44,679 bases of DNA, from NCBI GenBank assembly GCA_038254545.1, contig JBBSGB010000029.1, positions 1-44,679 of the forward strand, in the 5' to 3' direction. A program made the position numbers and the translations under genes. Positions within the stretch are counted from its first letter, which is position 1. Each line of letters begins with the position of its first letter. Under the pieces are notes generated by a model that did no database searches, was not told the origin of the DNA, and worked only from the letters and a program-made list of their open reading frames with translations. This document shows positions 33,019-40,746 of the stretch, one piece after another. Source of the DNA: CAHJXF01 sp038254545 (GTDB taxonomy: Bacteria; Pseudomonadota; Gammaproteobacteria; Burkholderiales; Burkholderiaceae_D).

Positions 33019-33363
33019 TCAACGACGCGCGACCACGACGCCGACCAGGAATCCGATCGCGGCGCCGATGCCGATGGCTTGCCAAGGATTCTCATGCACG
33101 TAGTCGTCGGTGAGGATCGCCGCGTCACGCCCTTTCTCCATCACCGTGGCCTGCAAGTCCGAAAGCTGCTCGGATGCGCGCTTGAGCGCCGCAGTGGCCT
33201 TGTCGCGCAACTCGGCTGCCTTCTCGCCGGTCGACGAGGCGGCCGCGCGAAGAAAGCCCTCGGCGTCATCGACTCCTGATTTCAACTCGCCAACGATCTT
33301 GTCCTTGTGTTGAGTCATTCTGTCCTTCTGGGCGTTGTAACGGTCGTCGTCGTACGTCGTCAT
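33019..33363 (-). CDS. DUF883 (ElaB/YqjD/YgaM) family protein
   Basis: A 114-residue C-tail-anchored inner-membrane protein. A long charged helical region rich in Lys/Glu/Ala (KATAALKRASEQLSDLQATV) leads to the family signature DDYVHENPWQAIGIGAAIGF and a C-terminal hydrophobic anchor ending VVVARR. E. coli members bind stationary-phase ribosomes and localise to the membrane. The start at 33363 is set by a strong ribosome-binding site, AAAGGAG, 7 bases upstream. It is the first gene of the DUF883-YqjE-YqjK unit, so a stress-type promoter is expected between here and dacB. I could not identify one with confidence in 33364-33557. Confidence 0.88.
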   Translation of the reverse strand: MTTYDDDRYNAQKDRMTQHKDKIVGELKSGVDDAEGFLRAAASSTGEKAAELRDKATAALKRASEQLSDLQATVMEKGRDAAILTDDYVHENPWQAIGIGAAIGFLVGVVVARR

Positions 33364-33557
33364 GGTGAGTTCTCCTTTGAACGGCAGGCGGATGCGCTGA
33401 AGTCTAACCGCAAGAGTCGTGAAGTCTATCCAGATATCGCAGTTGCGAATGTGGGAAGCACTCGCTCGCCCCTGTCGGACGGATGCTTAGAAATAGACTG
33501 AAATGCGGAGCCGCATGCGAGGCCAATGCGGAACCGGTGGCGCGACCCCGCGCGCAA

Positions 33558-35042
33558 CTAGCCGCGATCGTAAACCCACTGCAACAGCGCGTCCTGCGCG
33601 GCCTGTGCGCCCGGCGCATTGGGATGGTTGACGAACGCAACGACCACATAGCGCTTGCCCGACGCGGCCAATAGATAGCCTGCCAGCGCGCGCACCTCGG
33701 TCAGCGACCCGGTCTTGATGTGCGCCTGGCCCGCGACGCTGCGCAGATTCATGCGCTTTCTCATGGTGCCGTCGTACCCCACGAGCGGCAGCGACGATAT
33801 CAACTCGGGCATCACCGGCGACGCCCACGCGGCCTGCAGCACACGCGCCATCGAATGCGCGCTGATGCGTTCGCGGCGCGACAGGCCCGAGCCGTTGTCG
33901 ACCACGAGTTCGGGCATCGCGATGCCCCTGTTCGCGTAGAAACCCCGGATCACGCGCTGGCCACGATCGAGATTCGCAGGCAGCCTCAGCGTCTCGGCCG
34001 CCAGCGAAAGGAACAGCTCGCGCGCCATCACGTTGTTGCTGTACTTGTTGATATCGCGCACGACGTCGGCCAGGCTGGGTGATTCGCGCTCGACCAGCAC
34101 GCGCGCATCGACCGGTGTGGTGCCGTCGCGTATCGTGCCGCGCAGACGGCCGCCCAGCTCGGTCCACAGGCTTCTGAAAAGCGCCGCCACATATTGACGG
34201 TGATCGAGGACCGATACGTTCCAGGTCTGCTCGCCGCACGATCCCGGATATGCGCCGTTGAACGCAATGCGATCGATCCGCGTGAAATCCGCGGCGACGC
34301 GTGTTCTCCAGTCGCCGCATGTGCCATCGACGTAGGCGAGGGGCGCGATTGTGAAGTCCGCGAGCAGCGGCTCGATCGCGACGCGAACTTGGCGTTTCGC
34401 CTTGTCGGGAATGAACCGCAGCGTGACCGCCTTGAAGTTGACCAGAAGCGCATCGGGGCCGACGTTGTATGGACGGGAAGGCTCGCTGTCGAAAGCCGAC
34501 GGATCGTAGGGCCCCGCTTCGAAGAGGCTGTGATCGAGCACCAGGTCGCCGCGTATCGTCTTGATGCCGTGGCCGCGGAGCTGGCGCAGCATCAGCCACA
34601 AACTTTCAACCACGAACTTCGGGTCGCCCGCACCACGCAGATAGAGGTCTCCTTCGAGGCTGCTGCCGATCTGGGGCGCATTGCTCGCCGCGACGGTCTT
34701 CCATGTGAACGCCGGTCCCAGCAACTCGAGCGCCGCATAGGTCGTCACGAGCTTCATCGTCGAGGCGGGATTCATTGCGTCGTCGGCATTGCGCGAGACC
34801 AGCGTTTGCGCATTGACGGCCTCCAGGCCAATTTGCTGCTCGGCCGCACCGACGCGCTGGACATAGATCCCGACCGCGCTTTCCGGAATTCCCGCACTCT
34901 GCAAGGCAACTGCCACAGCCGACGGCAAAGCGTCGTCCGCGCGGGAAGGAACTGCAAACGCGCCCGCAAGCAAGATTATCGAGACGAACATCGCGCGCAC
35001 GTTGCGGCGGTTGATTCGGTGGCGCGACGTGTGAAGTGGCAT
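33558..35042 (-). CDS. dacB: D-alanyl-D-alanine carboxypeptidase/endopeptidase (PBP4)
   Basis: A periplasmic peptidase trimming or cutting peptidoglycan cross-links. The 494-residue product has a signal peptide (FVSIILLAGAFAV core, cleavage near SRA-DD). The three active-site motifs of class C PBPs are STMK (S94, K97), SNN (S335) and KTG (K443). The large insert between the first two motifs, including AGDPKFVVESLW and YNVGPDALLVNF, is typical of the PBP4 family. Start choice is uncertain. ATGs at 35084, 35042 and 34991 are in frame and none has a good ribosome-binding site. I chose 35042 for a reasonable signal-peptide N-region. It is divergent from groES and shares the intergenic promoter region. 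Confidence 0.88.
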   Translation of the reverse strand: MPLHTSRHRINRRNVRAMFVSIILLAGAFAVPSRADDALPSAVAVALQSAGIPESAVGIYVQRVGAAEQQIGLEAVNAQTLVSRNADDAMNPASTMKLVTTYAALELLGPAFTWKTVAASNAPQIGSSLEGDLYLRGAGDPKFVVESLWLMLRQLRGHGIKTIRGDLVLDHSLFEAGPYDPSAFDSEPSRPYNVGPDALLVNFKAVTLRFIPDKAKRQVRVAIEPLLADFTIAPLAYVDGTCGDWRTRVAADFTRIDRIAFNGAYPGSCGEQTWNVSVLDHRQYVAALFRSLWTELGGRLRGTIRDGTTPVDARVLVERESPSLADVVRDINKYSNNVMARELFLSLAAETLRLPANLDRGQRVIRGFYANRGIAMPELVVDNGSGLSRRERISAHSMARVLQAAWASPVMPELISSLPLVGYDGTMRKRMNLRSVAGQAHIKTGSLTEVRALAGYLLAASGKRYVVVAFVNHPNAPGAQAAQDALLQWVYDRG

Positions 35043-35155
35043 GCGGGTCGATTCGGATCGCGTCAGGAGCTTCGTCACGATCATACGTGAGCGATCTTTC
35101 GGGGCGAATTCGACGTTGAAGCGCCCGACGTAGGCACGGTTTTTGACGCCTGCAG

Positions 35156-35184
35156 CTTGAATTCGGCCCGCTTGCCCGTATAAT
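35156..35184 (+). promoter_or_regulatory. groESL promoter with sigma70 and sigma32-like elements
   Basis: TATAAT at 35179-35184 is a perfect sigma70 -10. CTTGAA at 35156-35161 lies 17 bases upstream. The same region reads CTTGAA, 13 bases, then CCCGTATAAT, which resembles a sigma32 heat-shock promoter. The -10 abuts the CIRCE operator, so HrcA binding would block it. Dual sigma32/HrcA control of groESL is known in betaproteobacteria. Confidence 0.75.
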
Positions 35185-35210
35185 TAGCACTCGTTGTCGG
35201 CGAGTGCTAA
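35184..35210 (+). promoter_or_regulatory. CIRCE operator (HrcA binding site)
   Basis: TTAGCACTC, 9 bases, GAGTGCTAA: an exact match to the CIRCE consensus inverted repeat, 58 bases before the groES ATG. Its first base overlaps the last base of the -10 TATAAT. HrcA repressor bound here would silence groESL at normal temperature. Confidence 0.97.
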
Positions 35211-35268
35211 CAACCTCGCCCCGACTCTCTCTTCCCAAGCCGTTCCATCAAATCCCACAGGAGTACTC

Positions 35269-35571
35269 ATGAATCTGCGTCCGTTGCACGATCGGGTGAT
35301 CGTCAAACGCCTCGACCAGGAAACCAAGACGGCTTCCGGTCTCGTCATTCCCGACAACGCCGCCGAAAAGCCCGACCAAGGTGAAGTGCTGGCTGCCGGT
35401 CCCGGCAAGCGCAACGACAAGGGCGACATTTCGCCGCTGGCCGTCAAGGTCGGCGACCGCGTTCTCTTCGGCAAGTATTCGGGTCAGTCAGTCAAGGTCG
35501 ACGGCGACGAGCTGATGGTCATGCGCGAAGAAGACATCATGGCCGTCGTCGAAGGCGCGAAGTCGAAGTAA
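35269..35571 (+). CDS. groES: co-chaperonin GroES
   Basis: This 10-kDa heptameric lid of the GroEL chamber is of the slightly longer (100-residue) type. It shows NLRPLHDRVIVKR at the N-terminus, the mobile loop ETKTASGLVIPDNAAEKPDQG that contacts GroEL, VGDRVLFGKYSGQ and the C-terminal EEDIMAVVEG strand. The start at 35269 follows CAGGAG (35258-35263) and is correct for the family. An upstream frame covering CIRCE is not coding. It heads the heat-inducible groESL operon, 56 bases before groEL. Confidence 0.98.
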   Translation: MNLRPLHDRVIVKRLDQETKTASGLVIPDNAAEKPDQGEVLAAGPGKRNDKGDISPLAVKVGDRVLFGKYSGQSVKVDGDELMVMREEDIMAVVEGAKSK

Positions 35572-35627
35572 TTCGTCGCGCGTCACGCCCCAATCGCTCG
35601 CTCTATCGCTATTACCAAGGAATCTCC

Positions 35628-37280
35628 ATGCCCGCAAAGCAAGTTCTATTCGCCGATGACGCTCGCGCCAAGATCGTCAACGGCGTCAACATTCTCGCCA
35701 ACGCAGTCAAGATCACGCTCGGCCCGAAGGGCCGCAATGTCGTGCTCGAGCGCTCGTTCGGCGCACCCACGGTCACCAAGGACGGCGTATCTGTTGCCAA
35801 GGAAATCGAACTGAAGGACAAGTTCGAGAACATGGGCGCCCAGCTCGTCAAGGAAGTCGCTTCCAAGACCAGCGACAACGCCGGTGACGGCACCACCACC
35901 GCGACCGTGCTCGCGCAAGCGATCGTTCGCGAAGGCTTCAAGTTCGTGGCCGCCGGCATCAATCCGATGGATCTGAAGCGCGGCATCGACAAGACCGTGG
36001 TTGCGCTCGTCGAAGAAATCAGCAAGCTCTCCAAGCCCACCACGACCAGCAAGGAAATCGCCCAGGTCGGCGCCATCTCGGCCAACGCGGACGAGGACAT
36101 CGGCAAAATCATCTCCGACGCGATGGACAAGGTCGGCAAGGAAGGCGTGATCACCGTCGAAGACGGCAAGTCGCTCAACAACGAGCTCGAAGTCGTCGAA
36201 GGCATGCAGTTCGATCGCGGCTATCTGTCGCCCTACTTCATCAACAATCCCGAGAAGCAGACCGCCATCCTCGAGAACCCGTTCGTGCTGCTGTTCGACA
36301 AGAAGATCTCGAACATCCGCGATCTGTTGCCGGTGCTCGAGCAGGTTGCCAAGGCCGGACGTCCGCTGCTGATCGTCGCTGAAGATGTCGAAGGAGAGGC
36401 GCTTGCAACGCTGGTCGTCAACAACATCCGCGGCATCCTCAAGACCTGTGCCGTCAAGGCGCCGGGCTTCGGCGATCGCCGCAAGGCCATGCTCGAAGAC
36501 ATCGCGGTTCTGACCGGCGGGCAAGTGATTGCCGAAGAAGTCGGACTCACGCTCGAGAAGGCGCAGCTGACCGACCTGGGCCAGGCTGCACGTGTCGAGA
36601 TCACGAAAGAGAACACCACCATCATCGACGGTGCGGGCGACGCCAAGAACATCGAAGCGCGCGTCAAGCAGGTGCGCGTGCAGATCGACGAGGCTACGTC
36701 CGACTACGACAAGGAAAAGCTGCAGGAGCGGGTTGCGAAACTGGCCGGCGGCGTTGCGCTGATCAAGGTCGGCGCGGCGACCGAAATCGAGATGAAGGAA
36801 AAGAAGGCGCGTGTCGAAGACGCGCTGCACGCAACCCGTGCAGCTGTGGAAGAAGGCATCGTCGCCGGTGGTGGCGTCGCGTATCTGCGCGCACGCGCAC
36901 TCATCAAGGTCAAGGGCGACAACCCCGATCAGGAAGCGGGCATCAAGATCGTGCTGCGCGCCATCGAAGAGCCGCTGCGCCAGATCGTGTTCAATGCCGG
37001 CGAAGAACCCTCGGTCGTGCTCAACAAGGTGATCGAAGGCAAGGGCAACTTCGGCTACAACGCCGCCAATGGCGAGTACGGCGACATGATCGAGATGGGT
37101 ATCCTCGATCCGGCCAAGGTCACGCGTTCTGCGCTGCAGAACGCCGCATCGATCGCCGGCCTCATCCTCACCACCGACGCGATGGTCGGAGAGCTTCCTG
37201 AAGACAAGGCAAGCAGTGGCATGGGCGGTATGGGTGGTGGCATGGGCGGTATGGGTGGCATGGGCGGCATGGACATGTAA
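35628..37280 (+). CDS. groEL: chaperonin GroEL
   Basis: A 550-residue 60-kDa chaperonin subunit that folds proteins in a double heptameric ring with GroES. It has the ATP-site blocks TLGPKGRNVVLE and GDGTTTATVLAQAI, the apical GroES/substrate-binding region, VEEGIVAGGGVAYLRA, and the flexible C-terminal tail of GGM repeats (GMGGMGGGMGGMGG, ending MDM). The length is normal. It is followed 40 bases later by a strong intrinsic terminator. The long open frame on the opposite strand across this gene is a codon-bias shadow. Confidence 0.99.
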   Translation: MPAKQVLFADDARAKIVNGVNILANAVKITLGPKGRNVVLERSFGAPTVTKDGVSVAKEIELKDKFENMGAQLVKEVASKTSDNAGDGTTTATVLAQAIVREGFKFVAAGINPMDLKRGIDKTVVALVEEISKLSKPTTTSKEIAQVGAISANADEDIGKIISDAMDKVGKEGVITVEDGKSLNNELEVVEGMQFDRGYLSPYFINNPEKQTAILENPFVLLFDKKISNIRDLLPVLEQVAKAGRPLLIVAEDVEGEALATLVVNNIRGILKTCAVKAPGFGDRRKAMLEDIAVLTGGQVIAEEVGLTLEKAQLTDLGQAARVEITKENTTIIDGAGDAKNIEARVKQVRVQIDEATSDYDKEKLQERVAKLAGGVALIKVGAATEIEMKEKKARVEDALHATRAAVEEGIVAGGGVAYLRARALIKVKGDNPDQEAGIKIVLRAIEEPLRQIVFNAGEEPSVVLNKVIEGKGNFGYNAANGEYGDMIEMGILDPAKVTRSALQNAASIAGLILTTDAMVGELPEDKASSGMGGMGGGMGGMGGMGGMDM

Positions 37281-37320
37281 ACCCGCGAGAACGGTTTCGT
37301 TCTCCACCGGCTATGACGAG

Positions 37321-37350
37321 AAACCCCGCTTCAGCGGGGTTTTTCTTTTT
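37321..37350 (+). terminator. intrinsic terminator of groESL
   Basis: AAACCCCGC, loop TTCA, GCGGGGTTT (9-bp stem, 37321-37342), followed by TTCTTTTT. It is a textbook Rho-independent terminator 40 bases after the groEL stop. Confidence 0.95.
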
Positions 37351-37442
37351 GCGAGCCGAGAGCCGCACGAGCTGGTTGCTGGGCATTCAAGAATTGAACG
37401 CACCTGCCGATGCAGCTATCGAGCAGGGAACATTCACGCCTC

Positions 37443-37470
37443 GCGAGCGACCTTGGGGAAGGCCGCTCGC
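37443..37470. other. unassigned hairpin between groEL and the diguanylate cyclase gene
   Basis: GCGAGCG pairs with CGCTCGC (37443-37449 with 37464-37470), and an inner CCTT pairs with AAGG around a GGGG loop with a single A-C mismatch. No T-run follows. It sits 108 bases before the diguanylate cyclase ATG and upstream of its likely promoter, so it is unlikely to be in that mRNA leader. It may be a readthrough terminator or a small RNA end. The rest of 37351-37490 shows no gene. Confidence 0.4.
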
Positions 37471-37498
37471 CCAGGCTTCGGGAATTCAATCAAGCTTT

Positions 37499-37528
37499 TT
37501 GACGAACGACGTGAAAAAAGAATATCAA
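37499..37528 (+). promoter_or_regulatory. putative sigma70 promoter of the diguanylate cyclase gene
   Basis: TTGACG at 37499-37504 and TATCAA at 37523-37528 are 18 bases apart, within an unusually A-rich stretch (GTGAAAAAAGAATATCAA). The predicted start lies about 40 bases before the ATG at 37578. Confidence 0.45.
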
Positions 37529-37577
37529 TCGGTTGCCGCCTCGCCGCGCACGGCGTTCATCGCCATGAGTTGACGCC

Positions 37578-39182
37578 ATGGCGACTCCGAATCCGACTCC
37601 GACCTCGACTCGCGAATCAGCCGCGATCAACAGCGTCGCGCGTGAAACGCTGCGACGCATAGCCCAGGCGCGCATCAGCCCGACGCCCGAGGCCTACGCA
37701 CGCATCTATCGCGAGGTGTCGGCCACGCATCCGGACCATCCGCCTCCGGCCGCGATCGACGACGGTGACAGCCGCGTCGGCGCATCGCTGATCAATCGTC
37801 TGCTCGCACAGATCGATGCCCATCACGCAGGCATCACCGTCACCAAGAAGCGCGAAGGGCTCAAGCGCGCGCTGTTACCGCGGGCCGAGCCGCTGCCTGC
37901 ATTGTTCGCACGGATCAATCGCCTGATGGAGTCGTGGAATGGACCGAACGCCGAGACCGGCTTGAATGTCAGCCAGTTTCTCGGCACCGATATTCTCGGC
38001 GGGAACCACAGTTCTGAATATGCGCACGGACATGTGAATGCGGCCGCGTCCGTCTCGCATGCTGCAATACCGTCGATCTTGTCGCCGAATTCATCGTCGA
38101 CCATCTCGCGGATCGACGCTGCCCATCTCCCGGCGCGCGCGTTGCCCGCCGCGAGCGAATTGCCCGAGCGCGTGATCAGCATGCGGCTCGCGGGCCTGCT
38201 CGCATTGCTGCTCAAGAACATCGCCGACCTGACACCCGACTCCGGCTTGCTCGGCAACCAGATCGAACAGATCGGCCGCGTACTGACCGCACCATTGACC
38301 GAGAAGAAACTCGACGAAGCCGAGCGTTGCCTGCGCGCGCTGATCGTTCGCCAGGGCGCGATCAAGCACAGCATGGACGAAACCAAGCGCGCCATTCGCG
38401 ACCTTGCCGAAACCCTGCTCGAGCGACTCTCGGGCCTGGTCAACTCGACCGATTGCTACTCGACCAGGATGTTCGACATGGCCGAACAAATCGCGTCAGC
38501 CGACAACCTCACGCAGCTTTCAAATCTCACGCAGATGCTGGTGGCCGATGCGCGGCTGATGTCATCGAACGTCGCGGCCGAGCATTCCCTTCTGGCCGAG
38601 GCGCAATCGCGCGTGCAGGTTCTGCAGGAGCGCACCCAGACACTCGAGAACGAGTTGCGTGAAGCCAGCACGCTGGTGCGCACGGATCCCCTCACACGCG
38701 CCATGAATCGGCGCGGCTTCGGAGACGCATTCGCAGCCGAGATGGTCGATGCCGATGGCGGCGTCATGCCGTCGATCGCGCTGATCGATGTGGACGACTT
38801 CAAGTGCATCAACGAACAGTTCGGCCACTCGGTGGGCGACGAAGTTCTCTGTTGCCTGGTCGAAGTCCTTCATCAATGCGCGCAGCCGGCCAACATCGTC
38901 GCCCGCTATGGCGGCGAGGAGTTTGCGCTGATGTTCCCGAGAACGACGGTCGATGAGGCCGAGCGCGCCGTGCTCAAGATGCAACGGGCGCTGCTCGATC
39001 GCATGATTTCCAACGAGACGCATCGCCCGTTGATCACCTTCTCCGCGGGAGTCGCGCAAGTCGATGGCGGCGAGGCGCTCGGGCATGTCATGACGCGCGC
39101 CGATCGCGCGCTGCGTCAGGCCAAGCAGGCGGGCAAGAACTGCATCGTCATCGCGCCGGTCGCGGAAGCGCACGCCGCCTGA
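37578..39182 (+). CDS. diguanylate cyclase (GGDEF domain protein)
   Basis: A 534-residue cytoplasmic protein whose C-terminal GGDEF domain (about residues 365-525) makes c-di-GMP from two GTP. The active-site loop is intact, RYGGEEFALMFP (GGEEF at 445-449), and the metal/substrate block reads DPLTRAMNRRGF with IALIDVDDFKCIN. The product-inhibition site RxxD, expected five residues before GGEEF, reads QPAN, so feedback inhibition is probably absent. The N-terminal half begins with a helical region (ARETLRRIAQARISPTPEAYARIY) common in betaproteobacterial GGDEF proteins and continues into a helical segment near residues 190-360. There are no transmembrane segments. It lies immediately before the flagellin gene, which suggests a link to motility. 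Confidence 0.9.
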   Translation: MATPNPTPTSTRESAAINSVARETLRRIAQARISPTPEAYARIYREVSATHPDHPPPAAIDDGDSRVGASLINRLLAQIDAHHAGITVTKKREGLKRALLPRAEPLPALFARINRLMESWNGPNAETGLNVSQFLGTDILGGNHSSEYAHGHVNAAASVSHAAIPSILSPNSSSTISRIDAAHLPARALPAASELPERVISMRLAGLLALLLKNIADLTPDSGLLGNQIEQIGRVLTAPLTEKKLDEAERCLRALIVRQGAIKHSMDETKRAIRDLAETLLERLSGLVNSTDCYSTRMFDMAEQIASADNLTQLSNLTQMLVADARLMSSNVAAEHSLLAEAQSRVQVLQERTQTLENELREASTLVRTDPLTRAMNRRGFGDAFAAEMVDADGGVMPSIALIDVDDFKCINEQFGHSVGDEVLCCLVEVLHQCAQPANIVARYGGEEFALMFPRTTVDEAERAVLKMQRALLDRMISNETHRPLITFSAGVAQVDGGEALGHVMTRADRALRQAKQAGKNCIVIAPVAEAHAA

Positions 39183-39193
39183 TACGCGGGCCC

Positions 39194-39213
39194 CATGGCG
39201 CCCCGGCGCCATG
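39194..39213 (+). terminator. likely terminator after the diguanylate cyclase gene
   Basis: CATGGCGC, loop CCCG, GCGCCATG is a perfect 8-bp stem 12 bases after the cyclase stop, followed by the moderately T-rich TGTTCGTT. It separates the cyclase from the flagellin promoter. Confidence 0.5.
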
Positions 39214-39328
39214 TGTTCGTTGCAGGCACCGAACGAACAGCGATCGATTCACGCATCTATTCAGCGCTTCTCTCCCGATCGTCAGCCATTAGATTGGCGG
39301 CCATCGGAGGAAAGTTTGAAGGCGCTGC

Positions 39329-39355
39329 TCAATATTTCCGAAGGGCCTCCGATAA
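39329..39355 (+). promoter_or_regulatory. sigma28 (FliA) flagellin promoter
   Basis: TCAA, 15 bases, TCCGATAA compared with the FliA consensus TAAA-N15-GCCGATAA: 10 of 12 positions match at exact spacing. Predicted transcription starts near 39362, about 82 bases before the fliC ATG. This is the expected late-class promoter for flagellin. Confidence 0.85.
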
Positions 39356-39362
39356 GCATTGC

Positions 39363-39419
39363 AACACCGGCTGACATCCATTTCGGAACACCGGTTAGCC
39401 CGGCGAACTCGCCGGTGTT
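39363..39419 (+). promoter_or_regulatory. fliC 5' leader with competing stem-loops
   Basis: AACACCGG occurs twice (39363-39370 and 39387-39394), and either copy can pair with CCGGTGTT at 39412-39419. A third option is the local hairpin CCGGCG-AACT-CGCCGG (39400-39415), which uses part of the same downstream arm. The structures are therefore mutually exclusive. The shared arm ends 12 bases before the AGGAG ribosome-binding site (39432-39436). A role in mRNA stability or translation control is inferred. Confidence 0.5.
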
Positions 39420-39443
39420 TATCGACAGCCCAGGAGATTTTAG

Positions 39444-40601
39444 ATGGCACAAGTAATCGGTACCAACGTTGCATCGCTGAACGCTCAGCGCAACCTCAAC
39501 GCTTCACGCGACTCGCTGCAAACCTCGCTGCAACGCCTCTCGTCCGGCCTTCGCATCAACAGCGCGAAAGACGACGCTGCAGGCCTGGCGATCGCCCAGC
39601 GCTTCACGTCCCAGATCAACGGCCTCGATCAAGCCGCCCGCAATGCCAACGATGGCATCTCGCTGGCGCAGACCGCGGAAGGTTCGCTCGGAACCATCAC
39701 CGACAACCTGCAACGCATTCGTCAACTCTCCGTCCAGGCCGCCAATGCGACCAACAGCGCGAGCGACCGCGCAGCGCTGAACACGGAAGTCACGCAGCTC
39801 AAGTCGGAAATCGACCGCGTCGCGAACAACGCTTCGTTCAACGGCGTCAAGGTACTTGATGGCTCCAACCCCAACTTCGTGTTCCAGGTCGGCGCCAATA
39901 CGTCGGTCAACGACACGATCGTGGTTTCCGGCCTGACCGACTCCAGACTCAGCGCGCTCGGCACCGTCACTTCGGCGTCGGCAGTGTCGTCAGTTGTCTC
40001 GGGCTTCACCACGACAGCAGTTGCGGGCGACTCGACCGACTTCGTCAAGATCAACGGCACCAGCATCGGCGCGCTCACCGCGACCGGCACTGCGGCACAG
40101 CGCGGAGCGCAAGTGGTCGACGCGATCAACAAGGTCGCGACGACCACCGGCGTGAATGCGTACATCGACAGTGCGAGCGGCAAGATCCAACTAACGTCGA
40201 AGTCCGACATCACGGTCTTAGTCGGTGGAACGGGCACGACGGGTTCCGGCCTCACGTCTGCGACCTCCACAGCCGCAACCACGACCGGCCTGGGCTTGCT
40301 CGACGTATCGAGCTACTCGGGCGCACAACTGGCGATCGATCAGATCGACAGCGCACTCGGCCAGATCAGCGGCGCGCGTGCAACGCTGGGCGCGGTCCAG
40401 AACCGTTTCTCGTCGGTAGTCTCGAACCTGCAGACGACCAACGAAAACCTGTCCGCTTCGCGCAGCCGCATCCAGGACGCGGACTTCGCAGCAGAAACCG
40501 CCAACCTGACCCGCGCGCAGATTCTGCAGCAGGCCGGCACGGCGATCCTGACGCAAGCCAACAGCATTCCCAACAACGTGCTTGCACTGTTGAAGGGCTG
40601 A
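39444..40601 (+). CDS. fliC: flagellin
   Basis: This 385-residue filament subunit is exported through the flagellar type III apparatus. The conserved N-terminal D0/D1 region (about 1-140) includes LQRLSSGLRINSAKDDAAGL and the LQRIRQLSVQAAN motif that contributes to filament packing and TLR5 recognition. The C-terminal D1/D0 region (about 285-385) ends with RIQDADFAAETANLTR and ANSIPNNVLALLKG. The central 140 residues are a short variable D2 region, Thr/Ser/Ala-rich, with a flagellin-hook IN-like stretch (GTSIGALTATG...). The start is set by AGGAG 8 bases before the ATG. A sigma28 promoter lies upstream. It is the first gene of the filament block. Confidence 0.98.
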   Translation: MAQVIGTNVASLNAQRNLNASRDSLQTSLQRLSSGLRINSAKDDAAGLAIAQRFTSQINGLDQAARNANDGISLAQTAEGSLGTITDNLQRIRQLSVQAANATNSASDRAALNTEVTQLKSEIDRVANNASFNGVKVLDGSNPNFVFQVGANTSVNDTIVVSGLTDSRLSALGTVTSASAVSSVVSGFTTTAVAGDSTDFVKINGTSIGALTATGTAAQRGAQVVDAINKVATTTGVNAYIDSASGKIQLTSKSDITVLVGGTGTTGSGLTSATSTAATTTGLGLLDVSSYSGAQLAIDQIDSALGQISGARATLGAVQNRFSSVVSNLQTTNENLSASRSRIQDADFAAETANLTRAQILQQAGTAILTQANSIPNNVLALLKG

Positions 40602-40621
40602 TTGACAGGTAGCCAATGAAG

Positions 40622-40645
40622 ACGCTCCTCACAAGGGCGCGTTTT
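40622..40645 (+). terminator. possible terminator after fliC
   Basis: ACGCTCC pairs with GGG-C-GCGT (one bulged C, one G-T pair), followed by TTTT, 20 bases after the fliC stop. It is imperfect but well placed to limit readthrough from the highly expressed flagellin gene into flaG-fliD. Confidence 0.4.
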
Positions 40646-40746
40646 CGTGAACAAGGAATCCGCAGGCGACGACATTCGTTGCTTGCGGATTTGGCAAATG
40701 AAGTTGTCCCATGGAATCGTGTTTCGCGATAGACCGGAGTGGCGCC

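Noticed and set aside
35646..37307. 553-codon open frame on the minus strand across groEL
   Set aside because: It mirrors groEL codon periodicity, has no recognisable domains and is His/Asp-rich in the manner of antisense frames. GroEL on the plus strand is unambiguous.
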